Shown: positions 16,240-26,406, numbered from the stretch's first letter. The stretch: 52,967 nt of DNA from Clostridia bacterium (GCA_014360065.1 JACIYF010000006.1:1-52967); one strand, 5' to 3'. Program-made: numbers and translations. The notes: generated by a model from the letters alone, not told the origin.

Positions 16240-17332
16240 TTCTCCTCACCTACCTTCCTGACATCGCATAGGGCCTCGTTCCAAGCGGTATTAGGAGACC
16301 ATATGCCAGGAATGAAGTAGACTTCATGGGTAGGCTTAATAAACGGGTAAGTAAGGGAGTTATAGGAGTCACCTTCCAGGTAGCGGCTCCACCACCCCTG
16401 CTCAAATACCACCACCTTGGGGCCCACTCCCGGGTCAAGGGCGGCGTAGCCCCGTACCCGGCCTCGGCTATTATAGATTTCCACCAAATCACCATCGCTG
16501 ATGCCTTTGGCTTTAGCATCGCTGGGGTTTAAAAAAACCTTGGGCCGATAATCCTCCAGCTCGTTCAACCAAAGATCAGCCCCTTGATGCCTTGGGCCGG
16601 GTACTTGGCGGCCATCTCCCGGGTAGGACCATGGAGAAAATAGAGCCAGGGTACCCACTTGGGGCTTTGTGGAAACCACCAGCTCTTGATGTCAAACCTG
16701 ATGCGGTACTGGCCGGCATAGGTGGATATGCCGGCGCCAGGCTGGCCTAGATTGCCGGTGAGCACCGGCAAAAGCGCTAAAGCCCGGCCTTTTAAATCGC
16801 CGTGGTACCACTGGTAGGCGCTAGCGCCGTAGATCACATGCAGAGGCCGGGTGGTGGCCATCTCCCGCGCCAACCGAACTAATACCTCTCGCCTCACCCC
16901 AGTTTCCCCTTCCACGTAGGCAGGGGTGTAGGTACGAAGCTTGTCCCTTAAGAGCGAGAATACCGGCTTGGCCTTGGTGCGGCTGCCGTTCTTCAGGCGG
17001 ACTTCGATTTGTCCGTCCAGGATAACGTCGGCAGGCAGATCCAGCCTTTCCGGGTGGACGACCACGAGATGGCCGTTATAGGCCACAAAGGCTTCCCGGT
17101 AAGGGGGTATGCCGGAAGGTACATCTAATCCTTCGACCTCCTCGGCCCGTAGCCGCTTGCCGTTATCCAGGCGAACCAAGAGCGGCAAATCGGTAAAGCT
17201 AGTGATGAAGTCGCGGTCGCACCAATTTTCCTCGATCAACACCCGGGCCAGCCCCAAGGCCAGGGCAGCATCGGAGCCGGGCTTAAGCCGGATCCATTCA
17301 TCCGCCTTGGCAGCAGTGGGGCTATAGTTGCT
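16236..17332 (-). pseudogene. molybdopterin oxidoreductase catalytic subunit, truncated and internally deleted
   Basis: Two fragments of a DMSO-reductase-family enzyme. Fragment 1 (17332 to about 16565) reads NYSPTAAKADEWIRLKPGSDAALALG through YFLHGPTREMAAKYPAQGIKGLIFG. Fragment 2 (about 16590 to 16236), in another frame, reads LNELEDYRPKVFLNPSDAKAKGISDGDLVEIYNSRG and on to the C-terminus. The N-terminal third (signal peptide, 4Fe-4S motif, first Mo-bis-MGD domain) is missing. An internal deletion of about 200 residues with a frameshift joins GLIFG to LNELEDY. The 5' break falls directly after the kdpE stop codon. The substrate cannot be assigned; polysulfide, thiosulfate or similar reductases share this architecture. 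Confidence 0.85.
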
Positions 17333-18025
17333 TTACTCGCTTACAGCCAACCGGTAACCAACTCCGGGCTCGGTAAGAATATAACGGGGGCGAGTAGGAT
17401 CGGGCTCGATCTTCCGGCGCAGCTGGGCAATATAGACCCGAAGGTAATGGGTTTCGCCCTCATATTCCGGTCCCCAAATGGTGCGAAGCAGCTGGCGGTG
17501 GGTAAGCACCCGCCCGGCATGGGTAGCCAGGTTTTTCAGGATCTCGTACTCCGTGGGGGTAAGCTTTACTTCTTCTCCCTCCACCAATACTAGCCGGCGG
17601 GCCAGATCCACCGTCAGCCCGCCCAGGGTCAGCACCGGTTCATCTTCATTTTTGGCGGCGTGGCGCAGGGCTACCCGGATTCTGGCTAAGAGCTCGCCCA
17701 TCCCAAAGGGCTTGGTCACATAGTCATCGGCCCCCGCATCCAAAGCCTGGATCTTGTCGCCTTCTTGTTCCCGGACCGAGAGAATAATTATGGGGGCCTG
17801 ACACCACTCTCGTAACCGTTTCACTACCTCCAGGCCGTCCAGGTCGGGTAATCCTAGATCTAGAATGATCAAGTCCGGATGGAAAAAAGCAGCCTCCTGT
17901 ATCCCCTGCCAGCCCGAGGCCGCTTCTGCCAGCTCGTAGCCGTAGGCGGACAGCCCCACCTTCAGCAAGCGGCGGATGGGAGGCTCGTCATCGATAATGA
18001 GAATGCGAGCGCCCTTATCGGCCAC
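17333..18025 (-). CDS. kdpE: KdpE response regulator
   Basis: OmpR/PhoB-type regulator. The N-terminal receiver has the acidic pair IIDDE, the phospho-acceptor in LIILDLGLPDLDG and the lysine in DYVTKPFG. The C-terminal winged helix (LTPTEYEILKNLATHAGRVLTHRQLL) ends in RYILTEPGVGYRLAVSE. It activates the kdp operon when phosphorylated by KdpD. GTG codons occur at 18034 and 18025; AAGG lies 8 nt before the second, which is chosen. It overlaps the end of kdpD by about 10 nt. Its TAA is the exact boundary with the molybdoenzyme remnant. Confidence 0.95.
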   Translation of the reverse strand: MADKGARILIIDDEPPIRRLLKVGLSAYGYELAEAASGWQGIQEAAFFHPDLIILDLGLPDLDGLEVVKRLREWCQAPIIILSVREQEGDKIQALDAGADDYVTKPFGMGELLARIRVALRHAAKNEDEPVLTLGGLTVDLARRLVLVEGEEVKLTPTEYEILKNLATHAGRVLTHRQLLRTIWGPEYEGETHYLRVYIAQLRRKIEPDPTRPRYILTEPGVGYRLAVSE

Positions 18026-20732
18026 CAGCTTCACCTTCTTTCAGGGGAGGCAATTGGGCTTTCGGCTGCTGGTCTATCGGCAGGGCAAAGGTAAACACGG
18101 CCCCACCCCCGGATCTCGGTTCCGCCCAGATCCTGCCACCATGGGCCTCGACAATTCCCTTGCAGATGGAGAGGCCCAGTCCGGTACCGCTTACCCGGTG
18201 GGGCAAGTGCAGCCGGTAGAAAGGGTCAAAGATGCGCTCCTGATCGCCCTCGGGAATCCCGCAGCCCCGGTCGGCTACGCTCACCTGTAATTCTTCTCCT
18301 GCCTGGCGCACGCTGAGGGCAATCTCCGTCCCCGGCGGAGAGTATTTGCTGGCATTCTCCAGCAAATTGGTTAGCACCTGCTCGATCAGGCTGAAGTCAG
18401 CTTTGACCAAAGGAAGTTCGGGAGGGATATCCACTTCCACCGGATGGTCCTCGAGGGTTTCCTGCAGCTGGTCCAAGACTACTCCCACGATATCTTGGAT
18501 GTCACACCATTCCCGGTTAAGTTTCAACATCCCGCTCTCCAAGCGCGCCTTGTCTAAGAGATTGCTCACCAGACGGTTCATGCGCCTAGCCCCATCTTTG
18601 ATTGTCTGCAGCAGGGCCTCCCGGGCTTCGGACTGGTAGATTTCTCCCCCTTCCAGCAATCCGGTCACCGCCGCAGTGATGGAGGCGAGGGGTGTCCTCA
18701 AGTCATGGGAAATGGAATTGAAGAGAGCGGTACGGAGCTGCTCTGAAGCCGCAAGACACCGGGCTTGTTCAGCCTCGGCCGCCAATTGCAGCCGCAAGAT
18801 TGCCATGGCCGCCAGGCTGCTAAAGGCCTCCAGCAAGCGCTGCCGCTCCGGGCTCAGGTAGCGCTTGGGATGTCCCAACCGTACCCCCAAAACTCCCAGG
18901 ATCTTCTCCTGGGTTTTCATGGGTAAATACAAGCCCTCGGCTCCAGCCAAAGTTTCCGTTCCCCAGCCGGCCATCTGGCCGTGGTCAAAAACCCATTTGG
19001 CCACTGCTTGTTCATTGTGGTCCAGCCACTTCCCAGGAAGAGAAGGCGCCACTGCCCGGATGCCAAGCTGCCCGCCCTGGTCAGGCATCAGGATGACCGC
19101 TTCGCCATCGGTAGCCTCCATCACCGCCTTAGCTACTGCCCCCAATATTTCCTGAGCGTCAGTATTGGCCGCCAGTTTCTTGCTGAGGGAGTAAAGGGCG
19201 GCTAGCCGGTTCTCCCGGCGCCGGGCATTCTCGGCCTGGGTCTTTAAGCGCGTGGCCATGGTGCCAGTGATGATCGCAACCACTAAAAAAATCGCAAAGC
19301 TTAAGAAATAGCGGAGGTCAGCAATGGTAAACCTTAAAGTCGGCGGCACAAAGAAGAAATCCAGGGCCAATACTCCAAGCAGCGATGCCAGAATCGAAGG
19401 TCCCCTACCCCAGCGCACAGCGCTGATTAACACCGGCAGCAAATAGAGCAGCTCGATATTGGCCAGATCAAAAGCCGGATGCAAGACTTTGCCAAAGGCT
19501 GTAACCACTAGCACCGCCACCGCCGCTCCGGCATAGGAGCCGGGAGACGGGCCGCGCCGGTAACGCCGCTCCGGAGCCCGGGTTCTGCCCCGGGGCCTCA
19601 TCTTTCCAGGAATAATGTGGACGCTGATGCCTTGGCTGCCGCTAACGATCTTCTCCACCAACGACCCTTGCCACAGCTCTTGCCAGCGAGGGTGCAAGGG
19701 CCGCCCGATGACGATCTGGGTGACGTTTTTGCGGCGGGCTAGATTCAATAGCTCTTCAGCTGGATCCTCGCCCACCAAAGTTATTACTTCCGCCCCCAGC
19801 TTTTCAGCTAAGTGCAGGTTTCGCGCCAGCTGCTCTTGCTGGGATTCGTCGCCGGGGAGGCCATCGGGCGGCTCCACGTGGACGGCCAGCCACTCGGCCT
19901 TGAGGCTGGCCGCCATGCGCCTAGCAGCCCGGATTACCTGGGCGGAGAAAGGGCTGGAGCTGACGCAGGCCATAACCCGCTCCCCAGCTGGCCAAGGGCC
20001 AGCAATACCGTGGACGCGCATATAACGGTCCAGCTGCCCCTCCACCCGTTGGGCGGTATAGCGCAGGGCCAGTTCCCGCAGGGCGTTGATGTTGCCTGGC
20101 CGGAAGAAATTCTCTAGCGCCCGTTCGGCCTCGGGGGGAACGTAGACCTTGCCCTCCCGCAAACGCTCGATCAGCTCCTCCGGCGGGATATCGATGAGCT
20201 GGACCTGGCTAGCTTCCTCCAGGAACCGATCCGGTACCGTCTCCTGCACTCGCACCCCGGTGATTTGAGCCACAATATCGTTGAGGCTCTCCAAGTGCTG
20301 GATGTTTAAGGTGGTATACACATTGATGCCCGCCGCTAAAAGCTCTTCTACATCCTGGTAGCGCCGCACATGGCGGGAGCCAGGGATGTTGGTGTGGGCT
20401 AGTTCATCCACCAAGACTAGCCGGGGCCGGCGCTGGAGAATGGCATCCAAATCCATCTCCAAAAAGATCTTGTCCCGGTATTCCAGCTTTCGAGGCGGGA
20501 TGATCGGAAGGCCCTTGACCAAGGCTTCAGTCTCGGGCCGGCCGTGAGTCTCTACCCAGCCGATCACCACATCTACGCCATCGGCCAAGCGCTCATGGGC
20601 AGCCTCCAGCATGGCATAGGTCTTGCCCACCCCCGCTGCCGCCCCCAGAAAGATGGTCATCTGTCCCCGGCTCTCAGTTTGGGCCTGGGCCAACAGATCC
20701 TCTGGATCCGGGCGCTCCGCCTCTCTTTCCAA
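18015..20732 (-). CDS. kdpD: KdpD osmosensitive K+ sensor histidine kinase
   Basis: About 905 residues. The N-terminal KdpD domain has a Walker A-like GAAAGVGKT (about residue 33) and LVDELAHTNIPGSRH, followed by a universal-stress-protein-like domain. There are four closely spaced membrane helices (about 400-500) and a GAF region. The HisKA phospho-acceptor in SISHDLRTPL is at about residue 679, and HATPase motifs are NLLENASKYS, DRGCGIP and GTGLGLSICKGI. GTG 20741 has AAGGAG directly abutting, whereas TTG 20732 has it at 8 nt, so TTG is preferred. It follows kdpC almost directly and overlaps kdpE. It senses K+ limitation or turgor and phosphorylates KdpE. Confidence 0.95.
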   Translation of the reverse strand: MEREAERPDPEDLLAQAQTESRGQMTIFLGAAAGVGKTYAMLEAAHERLADGVDVVIGWVETHGRPETEALVKGLPIIPPRKLEYRDKIFLEMDLDAILQRRPRLVLVDELAHTNIPGSRHVRRYQDVEELLAAGINVYTTLNIQHLESLNDIVAQITGVRVQETVPDRFLEEASQVQLIDIPPEELIERLREGKVYVPPEAERALENFFRPGNINALRELALRYTAQRVEGQLDRYMRVHGIAGPWPAGERVMACVSSSPFSAQVIRAARRMAASLKAEWLAVHVEPPDGLPGDESQQEQLARNLHLAEKLGAEVITLVGEDPAEELLNLARRKNVTQIVIGRPLHPRWQELWQGSLVEKIVSGSQGISVHIIPGKMRPRGRTRAPERRYRRGPSPGSYAGAAVAVLVVTAFGKVLHPAFDLANIELLYLLPVLISAVRWGRGPSILASLLGVLALDFFFVPPTLRFTIADLRYFLSFAIFLVVAIITGTMATRLKTQAENARRRENRLAALYSLSKKLAANTDAQEILGAVAKAVMEATDGEAVILMPDQGGQLGIRAVAPSLPGKWLDHNEQAVAKWVFDHGQMAGWGTETLAGAEGLYLPMKTQEKILGVLGVRLGHPKRYLSPERQRLLEAFSSLAAMAILRLQLAAEAEQARCLAASEQLRTALFNSISHDLRTPLASITAAVTGLLEGGEIYQSEAREALLQTIKDGARRMNRLVSNLLDKARLESGMLKLNREWCDIQDIVGVVLDQLQETLEDHPVEVDIPPELPLVKADFSLIEQVLTNLLENASKYSPPGTEIALSVRQAGEELQVSVADRGCGIPEGDQERIFDPFYRLHLPHRVSGTGLGLSICKGIVEAHGGRIWAEPRSGGGAVFTFALPIDQQPKAQLPPLKEGEAGGR

Positions 20733-20745
20733 CCGGCTCACTCCT

Positions 20746-21321
20746 TCAGGAGAGCTTATCCAGCTCCAAATTTAACCTTAGCACATTTACCCGCGGTTCT
20801 CCCAAGATGCCAAACTGGCGGCCGATAATGTTCTTTTCTACCAAAGCCCGCACTTTTTCTTCAGGAAGATTCCGGGCTCGAGCCACCCGGGGAACTTGCA
20901 GGTAAGCCGCCTCGGGGCTGATATCTGGGTCCAAGCCGCTGGCCGAGGCAGTTACCAGGTCAGCCGGCACTGGCGCCCCAGCAGGCAGGCTGTTTTCCGC
21001 CCGCACTGCCGCCAAACGCTGGGCCACGCTCGCTACCAGTTTCCCGTTGGTAGGGCCGAGGTTGGAACCTCCGGAGAAAGTAGCGTCATAGCCCGCTTTG
21101 CCCGCAGCCGAGGGTCGGCCATGAAAGTAACGGGGGTCGCTAAAGTTCTGGCCGATAAGAGCTGACCCCACTGGTTGCCCATTGCGATAGATTAAGGAGC
21201 CGGAGGCCTTTTGCGGGAAAAGCACCCGCGCCAGGCCGGTGACGGCCAGAGGATAAATGATCCCGGTCACAACCGTCATCACCACCAGCATCGAAACCGC
21301 CGTTAGCAGTCTTTTAGCCAT
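20746..21321 (-). CDS. kdpC: KdpC, K+-transporting ATPase subunit C
   Basis: A 191-residue single-span protein. One N-terminal helix is followed by the KdpC motifs SALIGQNFSDPRYFHGRPSAAG, SGGSNLGPTN, VTASASGLDPDISPEAA and NIIGRQFGILGEPRVNVLRLN. It stabilises the KdpAB complex and aids ATP binding. GGAGGAGGAT precedes the start. It is separated from kdpB by 293 bp, unusual because kdpB and kdpC are normally almost contiguous; a repeat-flanked insertion explains the gap. Confidence 0.95.
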   Translation of the reverse strand: MAKRLLTAVSMLVVMTVVTGIIYPLAVTGLARVLFPQKASGSLIYRNGQPVGSALIGQNFSDPRYFHGRPSAAGKAGYDATFSGGSNLGPTNGKLVASVAQRLAAVRAENSLPAGAPVPADLVTASASGLDPDISPEAAYLQVPRVARARNLPEEKVRALVEKNIIGRQFGILGEPRVNVLRLNLELDKLS

Positions 21322-21344
21322 CGAGCATCCTCCTCCTGCAGCAA

Positions 21345-21612
21345 CCCATTTATTTCCGGTCGCCCAGCCCTCAACCGGCCGAAGATCCTGGCTCGTAGGT
21401 ACTTGCTTTCCGGACCGCCTTATTAGCCCTTACCGGCAGGTTCCGGAGTTGAAAGCTGGGTTGGTCCTCGCGTCGCTAAGGCGGCTTATCCGCCCGGCTT
21501 AATATCGCTTCCGGACCAGCCCCTAGCATCCCGTACGTGCTTTTTTCCTGTCTGGTTGTGCGGCTGGCCGCAAGGGCACTCCTTTGACCGCCCATTTATT
21601 TCCGGGTGCCCA
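21345..21612. repeat. insertion of about 246 bp between kdpB and kdpC, flanked by 22-bp direct repeats
   Basis: The 22-bp sequence at 21345-21366 (starting CCCATTTATTTCCGG) recurs at 21591-21612 with two mismatches. Without one copy and the sequence between, kdpB and kdpC would be about 48 bp apart, the normal operon spacing. The inserted DNA holds a copy of the palindrome-ended element (21361-21460) and about 130 bp with no gene. Long, slightly diverged direct repeats suggest an old duplication or recombination event rather than a fresh transposition. Confidence 0.75.
21361..21460 (-). repeat. palindrome-ended element E1, copy C
   Basis: Left end CGCCCAGCCCTCAAC (21361-21375) and right end GTTGAAAGCTGGG (21448-21460) match the CCCAGCACTCAAC / GTTGAGTGCTGGG ends with one and two changes. 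On the minus strand the interior shares GAACCTG, GGTAA, GAAAGCAAGTACC and GCCAGG with copy B at 41144-41238. It lies within the kdpB-kdpC spacer and is transcribed in the operon as a potential RNA stem. Confidence 0.65.
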
Positions 21613-21614
21613 AG

Positions 21615-23678
21615 CTAGGCAAGGCCCAGGGCGTGGACGACCAAGTCGATCAGCTTAATGCCCACAAACGGCACCACCAGGCCACCCAAACCATAGACCA
21701 GGAGGTTGCGGCGGAGAATGACGTTGGCCCCCAAAGGCCGGTACGCCACCCCGCGCAGGGCCAAGGGCACCAGAGCAATGATGATCAAGGCATTAAAGAT
21801 CACCGCCGAAAGCACCGCGCTCTGGGGGGTAGCCAATCGCATGATATTTAGCGCCTGAAGCTGCGGGTAGGTGACCGTGAACAGAGCCGGGATGATGGCA
21901 AAGTATTTGGCTACATCATTGGCAATGCTGAAGGTGGTAAGCGAGCCGCGGGTCATTAAAAGCTGCTTGCCGATCTCCACCACCTCTATCAGCTTGGTGG
22001 GATTGGAATCCAGATCCACCATGTTGCCGGCCTCCTTGGCGGCCTGGGTACCGCTATTCATGGCCACGCCCACATCGGCCTGGGCCAGGGCCGGGGCATC
22101 GTTGGTGCCGTCACCGGTCATGGCCACCAGGTGACCTTTAGCCTGATAATCGCGGATAAGCTTTAGTTTGGCTTCGGGGGTGGCTTCAGCCAAAAAATCG
22201 TCCACCCCGGCCTCGGCAGCAATAGCGGCCGCCGTCAGCGGGTTATCCCCGGTGATCATTACCGTCTTTATGCCCATGCGGCGCAGCTCGGCAAAGCGCT
22301 CCTTGATGCCGCCTTTGATTATGTCCTTGAGGTAAATGGTCCCCAGCACCCGGGCACCCTCGGCTACCACCAGGGGAGTGCCACCTTCCTTGGCCACCTT
22401 CTCTACCGTGTCCTTGACCTGTGCCGGCAGGGAACCGCCCTTTTCCCCTACGTAGGCGGAAATAGCATCGGCAGCTCCCTTGCGAATCTCCCTCCCCTCC
22501 AAGTTAACGCCGCTCATGCGGGTATGGGCGCTGAAGGGGACAAACGAAGCTTTTAGGCTGGCCAAATCCCGCTCCCGCAGCTGAAATTGCTTCTTGGCCA
22601 ACACCACGATGCTGCGCCCTTCCGGAGTCTCATCCGCCAGGGAAGCCAGCTGAGCAGCATCAGCCAGCTGCTCCTCGCTTACCCCGGGGGCCGGAAGGAA
22701 AGCAGTAGCCATGCGGTTGCCCAAGGTTATGGTGCCCGTCTTGTCCAGGAGCAGGACGTCCACATCGCCAGCTGCTTCCACCGCCCGACCCGACATGGCG
22801 AGGACGTTGCGCTTGAGCAGGCGGTCCATGCCGGCGATGCCGATGGCGGAGAGCAGCCCGCCAATGGTGGTGGGGATCAGGCATACCAATAGAGCAATCA
22901 AGATGGGCACCGGAGCTGGGGCGCCAGAATACATGGCAAAGGGCTCCAGGGTTGCCACCGCTAGAAGAAAGACGATAGTCAACCCCACCAGCAAGATGGT
23001 CAGGGCGATTTCGTTGGGCGTCTTTTGCCGCCGCGCTCCTTCCACCAGGCTGATCATCCGATCCAGAAAGGTCTCGCCCGGGTTAGCAGTTATTTGCACC
23101 TTAATCCAGTCGGAGAGGACGCGGGTACCCCCAGTCACAGCGCTGCGATCGCTACCCGACTCCCGGATGACCGGCGCCGACTCGCCGGTGACCGCGCTCT
23201 CATCTACGGAGGCGATACCTTCGATCACCTCACCATCGCCAGGAATTATATCTCCCGCCTCCACCAAGACCACATCGCCTTTGCGCAGCCCAGAAGCTGG
23301 CAGCAGCTGCACTTGACCGCCCACCAATTTCTTGGCCACGGTCTCGCTGCGGGTGCGGCGCAGGGATTCGGCCTGGGCTTTACCCCGCCCCTCCGCCAAA
23401 GCTTCGGCAAAGTTGGCAAAGAGAACGGTTATCCATAGCCACAGGGCCAGTTGCAGATTGAGGGCTATCGCCGTCCCTCCGCCCCCAAGCAGATCTCGCA
23501 GGGTGTAAAGGGTAGTGAGCAAGGCACCGATGGCGACCACGAACATCACCGGGTTGCGCACCTGCACCCGAGGATCTAGTTTGCGAAAGGCATCCTTAAT
23601 GGCCGGGATGACCAGGGCTCGGTTAAAGCTACCCCGCGATCCAGCCAGCCGGTTAGAAACGTTGTCTAATTTCGGCAT
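21615..23678 (-). CDS. kdpB: KdpB, catalytic ATPase subunit
   Basis: P-type ATPase subunit that hydrolyses ATP to drive K+ uptake. Motifs: TGESAPV, the phosphorylated aspartate in [21 protein letters not shown] (nucleotide-binding), [49 protein letters not shown] and the [20 protein letters not shown] stretch. The frame runs to TTG 23696, but ATG 23678 has GGGGAGG at 9-nt spacing and gives 687 residues, the usual length. It lies 21 bp after kdpA. Confidence 0.97.
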   Translation of the reverse strand: MPKLDNVSNRLAGSRGSFNRALVIPAIKDAFRKLDPRVQVRNPVMFVVAIGALLTTLYTLRDLLGGGGTAIALNLQLALWLWITVLFANFAEALAEGRGKAQAESLRRTRSETVAKKLVGGQVQLLPASGLRKGDVVLVEAGDIIPGDGEVIEGIASVDESAVTGESAPVIRESGSDRSAVTGGTRVLSDWIKVQITANPGETFLDRMISLVEGARRQKTPNEIALTILLVGLTIVFLLAVATLEPFAMYSGAPAPVPILIALLVCLIPTTIGGLLSAIGIAGMDRLLKRNVLAMSGRAVEAAGDVDVLLLDKTGTITLGNRMATAFLPAPGVSEEQLADAAQLASLADETPEGRSIVVLAKKQFQLRERDLASLKASFVPFSAHTRMSGVNLEGREIRKGAADAISAYVGEKGGSLPAQVKDTVEKVAKEGGTPLVVAEGARVLGTIYLKDIIKGGIKERFAELRRMGIKTVMITGDNPLTAAAIAAEAGVDDFLAEATPEAKLKLIRDYQAKGHLVAMTGDGTNDAPALAQADVGVAMNSGTQAAKEAGNMVDLDSNPTKLIEVVEIGKQLLMTRGSLTTFSIANDVAKYFAIIPALFTVTYPQLQALNIMRLATPQSAVLSAVIFNALIIIALVPLALRGVAYRPLGANVILRRNLLVYGLGGLVVPFVGIKLIDLVVHALGLA

Positions 23679-23699
23679 CAGAGCTTTCCTCCCCAACTC

Positions 23700-25412
23700 T
23701 TAAAAGGTCTTGCCGGCCAGCATCAGCAAGTGCTCCACCACCGGCCCCAGGGCCAGAGCTGGGAAGAAGGTCAAGGCACCCACCACCAGCACCACCACCG
23801 CCAACAGGCCAGCGAACAGCCAGCTGGTAGTCTGGAAGGTGCCCGGGCCCGGCGGCACCGTCTTCTTGCCAGCCATGCTCCCAGCAATGGCCAAGACCGG
23901 CAAGATAACCCCAAAACGGCCAATCAGCATGGCCAGGCCGATGGCCAGGTTATAGAAGGGAGTGTTGGCGTTTAGACCAGCAAAGGCGCTGCCGTTGTTG
24001 CCCGTACCTGAGGAAAAGGCGTAGAGGATCTCGCTCAAACCGTGCGGTCCGGGATTGGCGATGGAGGAGGTGCCAGCAGTAGTAGCCGCCGCCAGGCCGC
24101 TGCCCAGCAATATGCTGGCGGCCGGGATGAGGACTGCCAGGGTAGCCATCTTCATCTCCCGGGACTCGATTTTCTTCCCCAGGTACTCGGGGGTTCGCCC
24201 CACCATTAGGCCGACGATGAACACGGTGAGAATTACAAAAGCCACCATGCCGTAAAGGCCGGCGCCGACGCCGCCCAGGACTACCTCGCCCAGCATCATC
24301 TGCAGCAAAGGAATGAGGCCGCCCAGGGGCGTGAGGCTATCGTGCATGGCATTGACCGCGCCACAAGAAGCGGCGGTGGTCACGGTGGCAAAGAGAGCAG
24401 AGTTGGCGACGCCGAAGCGAACTTCCTTTCCTTCCATGGCGGTAGGGCCACTGAGCCCCAGGGAAGCCAGCTGAGGATTGCCATAATGTTCAGCCCCGTA
24501 GACCACCCCCAAGTCCAGGACAAAGAGCAGCAGCATGGCGGCCAGGATCACCGTACCCTGACGGCGATTGCCCACCATCAGGCCGTAAGTAATCGTCAGC
24601 CCAGTGGGGATAACCAGGATGGCCAGCATCTCCAAAAGATTGGTCAAGGGGGTCGGGTTCTCAAAGGGGTGGCTGGAGTTGGCATTGAAGAAGCCACCGC
24701 CGTTGGTACCCAGCTCCTTGATGGCCTCCTGGGAAGCTACCGGCCCTAGAGCCAGGGTTTGTCGTCCACCCTCCAAGGTGGTCACCGTCAGGTAGTGGCT
24801 CAGATTCTGGATTACCCCCTGGGAAACCAGCACCAACGCTAGTACCAGGGAGAGGGGTAATAGCACCCGCACCGTGGCCCGGGTCAAGTCCACCCAGAAG
24901 TTGCCAATGGTGGCCGCCGTCCTTCGGGCCAGGCCGCGGGTCAGGGCGATAGCCACGGCCATGCCGGTAGCGGCAGAAAGGAAGTTCTGCACCGTCAGCC
25001 CTGCCATTTGGGTAAGATAGCTCATGGTGCTTTCGCCGGCATAGGCCTGCCAGTTGGTGTTGGTCATAAAGCTGGCCGCGGTGTTAAAGGCCAGGTCCGG
25101 GGGCACGGGACCAAACTGTTGGGGATTAAAGGGCAACCACCCTTGAAAGCGCTGCAGCAAATAGAGGGACGCCATGCCCAGAAAATTGAAGAGCAGTAAC
25201 GCGACTGCATACTCACGCCAGTTCATTTCCCGTGAGGAATCTACCCTGGTAAGGCGGTAGATAAGGTTTTCCAAAGGCTTTAGCACCGGGTCGAGCCAGG
25301 TCCTTTCGCCGGTGAAGACCCGAGCCATGTACCGCCCCAAAGGTACAGCCAGGAGCAATAACAGCACCAAGAACAAAAGCATCTGCAAGATATCTGCATT
25401 GATGGCCGCCAT
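23700..25412 (-). CDS. kdpA: KdpA, K+-translocating subunit
   Basis: A 570-residue membrane protein, the K+ channel-like subunit with four pore loops. Filter-region motifs are visible: [14 protein letters not shown] (loop 1), [24 protein letters not shown] (loop 2), [18 protein letters not shown] (loop 3) and [22 protein letters not shown] (loop 4). It has about ten transmembrane helices. GGTGGAG precedes the ATG. It directly follows kdpF. Confidence 0.97.
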   Translation of the reverse strand: MAAINADILQMLLFLVLLLLLAVPLGRYMARVFTGERTWLDPVLKPLENLIYRLTRVDSSREMNWREYAVALLLFNFLGMASLYLLQRFQGWLPFNPQQFGPVPPDLAFNTAASFMTNTNWQAYAGESTMSYLTQMAGLTVQNFLSAATGMAVAIALTRGLARRTAATIGNFWVDLTRATVRVLLPLSLVLALVLVSQGVIQNLSHYLTVTTLEGGRQTLALGPVASQEAIKELGTNGGGFFNANSSHPFENPTPLTNLLEMLAILVIPTGLTITYGLMVGNRRQGTVILAAMLLLFVLDLGVVYGAEHYGNPQLASLGLSGPTAMEGKEVRFGVANSALFATVTTAASCGAVNAMHDSLTPLGGLIPLLQMMLGEVVLGGVGAGLYGMVAFVILTVFIVGLMVGRTPEYLGKKIESREMKMATLAVLIPAASILLGSGLAAATTAGTSSIANPGPHGLSEILYAFSSGTGNNGSAFAGLNANTPFYNLAIGLAMLIGRFGVILPVLAIAGSMAGKKTVPPGPGTFQTTSWLFAGLLAVVVLVVGALTFFPALALGPVVEHLLMLAGKTF

Positions 25413-25425
25413 CAGTCACTCCACC

Positions 25426-25512
25426 TTAAAGCTCCTCAGCTTTCATCAGAGCATAGACTAAATATGCCAGTAAGAACAGGATGACCAGGCCACCGAGAAT
25501 GATGTCCAGCAT
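25426..25512 (-). CDS. kdpF: KdpF small membrane subunit
   Basis: A 28-residue ORF, MLDIILGGLVILFLLAYLV and a short AEEL-type tail, one transmembrane helix. It lies 13 bp upstream of kdpA, with AAGGAGG in front of the ATG (25512). Size, hydrophobicity and position are those of KdpF, a lipid-like stabiliser of the KdpABC complex. It is first in the order kdpF-A-B-C-D-E. Confidence 0.88.
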   Translation of the reverse strand: MLDIILGGLVILFLLAYLVYALMKAEEL

Positions 25513-25831
25513 CAAGAATTCGCCTCCTTGTTGGTGCCCGGGGCCTCCGAATCATTCCCATGCCAGTGCCAGTTCGCCGGCCCGGTCATGGATGGGTTGG
25601 AGGCACCGCTACCCGTAGTTGGGTGGCCACTGTTTCCTGGTCGGGCTTATTTTACCCGCTTTGGCAGTCAATTAGGTGTCAGCAGATCCCGGTGGGATGT
25701 AAAGAAAAGATCAAGATTGAGGGGAAGCTAGGAAGGTGAAGCTGGATGGAGGGTGAGAAGCTCGGCAAGCCCAAAACATCCAGAAAGAGCAGCCGTGGCC
25801 GCAGGCCCAGGGCACTAACCCGGACTTGGCC
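25513..25831. other. intergenic region upstream of kdpFABCDE
   Basis: No gene seen. On the minus strand a -10-like TAAAAT lies at 25654-25649 with no good -35, which would suit an activator-dependent (KdpE) promoter about 140 nt upstream of kdpF. I looked for the conserved blocks of the c-di-AMP (ydaO) riboswitch that often precedes K+ genes and did not find them. Confidence 0.35.
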
Positions 25832-26179
25832 CTACTTGATCAACAGCTGGATCTTGGCCTGCACCTCCGCCATTACCTCTGCCGGTACTCTCCAGGCAAA
25901 CTCTCCCTTCCGCGCCCGCCAGTCGAGGCTTTTTATCTGGTCGGAAAGGACTACTCCCGAAACTGGCGAACCTTCAGGCAGCGCTACCTCGAAGGGATAG
26001 CCCTTAGCTCTGGTGGTGATGGGGCAGAAAAGGGCCAGCCCCACCTTGCCGTTGTATGCTTTTGGGGAGATAACCAACGCGGGGCGACTTCCGGTCTGCT
26101 CATGTCCCGCCTGGGGATCAAATTGGAGCCACACCACGTCCCCGCGCTCGGGGACATAGGCTTTCTCTTTTCTCACCAT
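25832..26179 (-). CDS. mazF: MazF-type toxin endoribonuclease
   Basis: A 115-residue PemK/MazF protein: PERGDVVWLQFDPQAGHEQTGSRPALVIS, CPITTRAKGYPFEVALPEG and GVVLSDQIKSLDWRARKG, with the conserved D-Q-x-K-S-x-D-W. MazF toxins cut mRNA at short specific sequences; the cleavage site here is unknown. Its ATG lies inside the end of the antitoxin gene (overlap of 7 nt), a typical module arrangement. No damage is seen, so it is probably active. Confidence 0.92.
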   Translation of the reverse strand: MVRKEKAYVPERGDVVWLQFDPQAGHEQTGSRPALVISPKAYNGKVGLALFCPITTRAKGYPFEVALPEGSPVSGVVLSDQIKSLDWRARKGEFAWRVPAEVMAEVQAKIQLLIK

Positions 26180-26406
26180 GCTTCCCGACCAACCCGGGGC
26201 CCGGTATCCACTTCAGTGTGGATGTTTTCTGGCGTAACTTTAGCCAGCATCTGCTCAAGGCTGTACCGCTTCCGGCGGATGATGATGGCATCTTCGCCAA
26301 GCTCGAAGTCAACCGGCGTACCCTCTGTAATTCCAATTTTCTGGGCCAGCGGCGAAGGGATACGGACCCCCAAGCTGTTGCCCCACTTCTGTACCCGTGG
26401 CTGCAT
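26173..26406 (-). CDS. mazE: MazE-type AbrB-fold antitoxin
   Basis: AbrB/SpoVT-fold DNA-binding domain: VQKWGNSLGVRIPSPLAQKIGI, then PVDFELGEDAIIIRRKRYSLEQMLAKV; the acidic C-terminus would bind MazF. An ATG at 26442 lies upstream in frame, but the predicted transcription start is near 26436 and ATG 26406 follows GAGGGGG, so 26406 is chosen (77 residues). The module should repress its own promoter at 26443-26471. Confidence 0.88.
   Translation of the reverse strand: MQPRVQKWGNSLGVRIPSPLAQKIGITEGTPVDFELGEDAIIIRRKRYSLEQMLAKVTPENIHTEVDTGPRVGREAW

Noticed and set aside
25513-25740. Possible c-di-AMP (ydaO) riboswitch in front of kdpF
   Set aside because: K+ uptake genes often have one, but the conserved blocks are not found on the minus strand here; only a generic GC-rich leader is seen.
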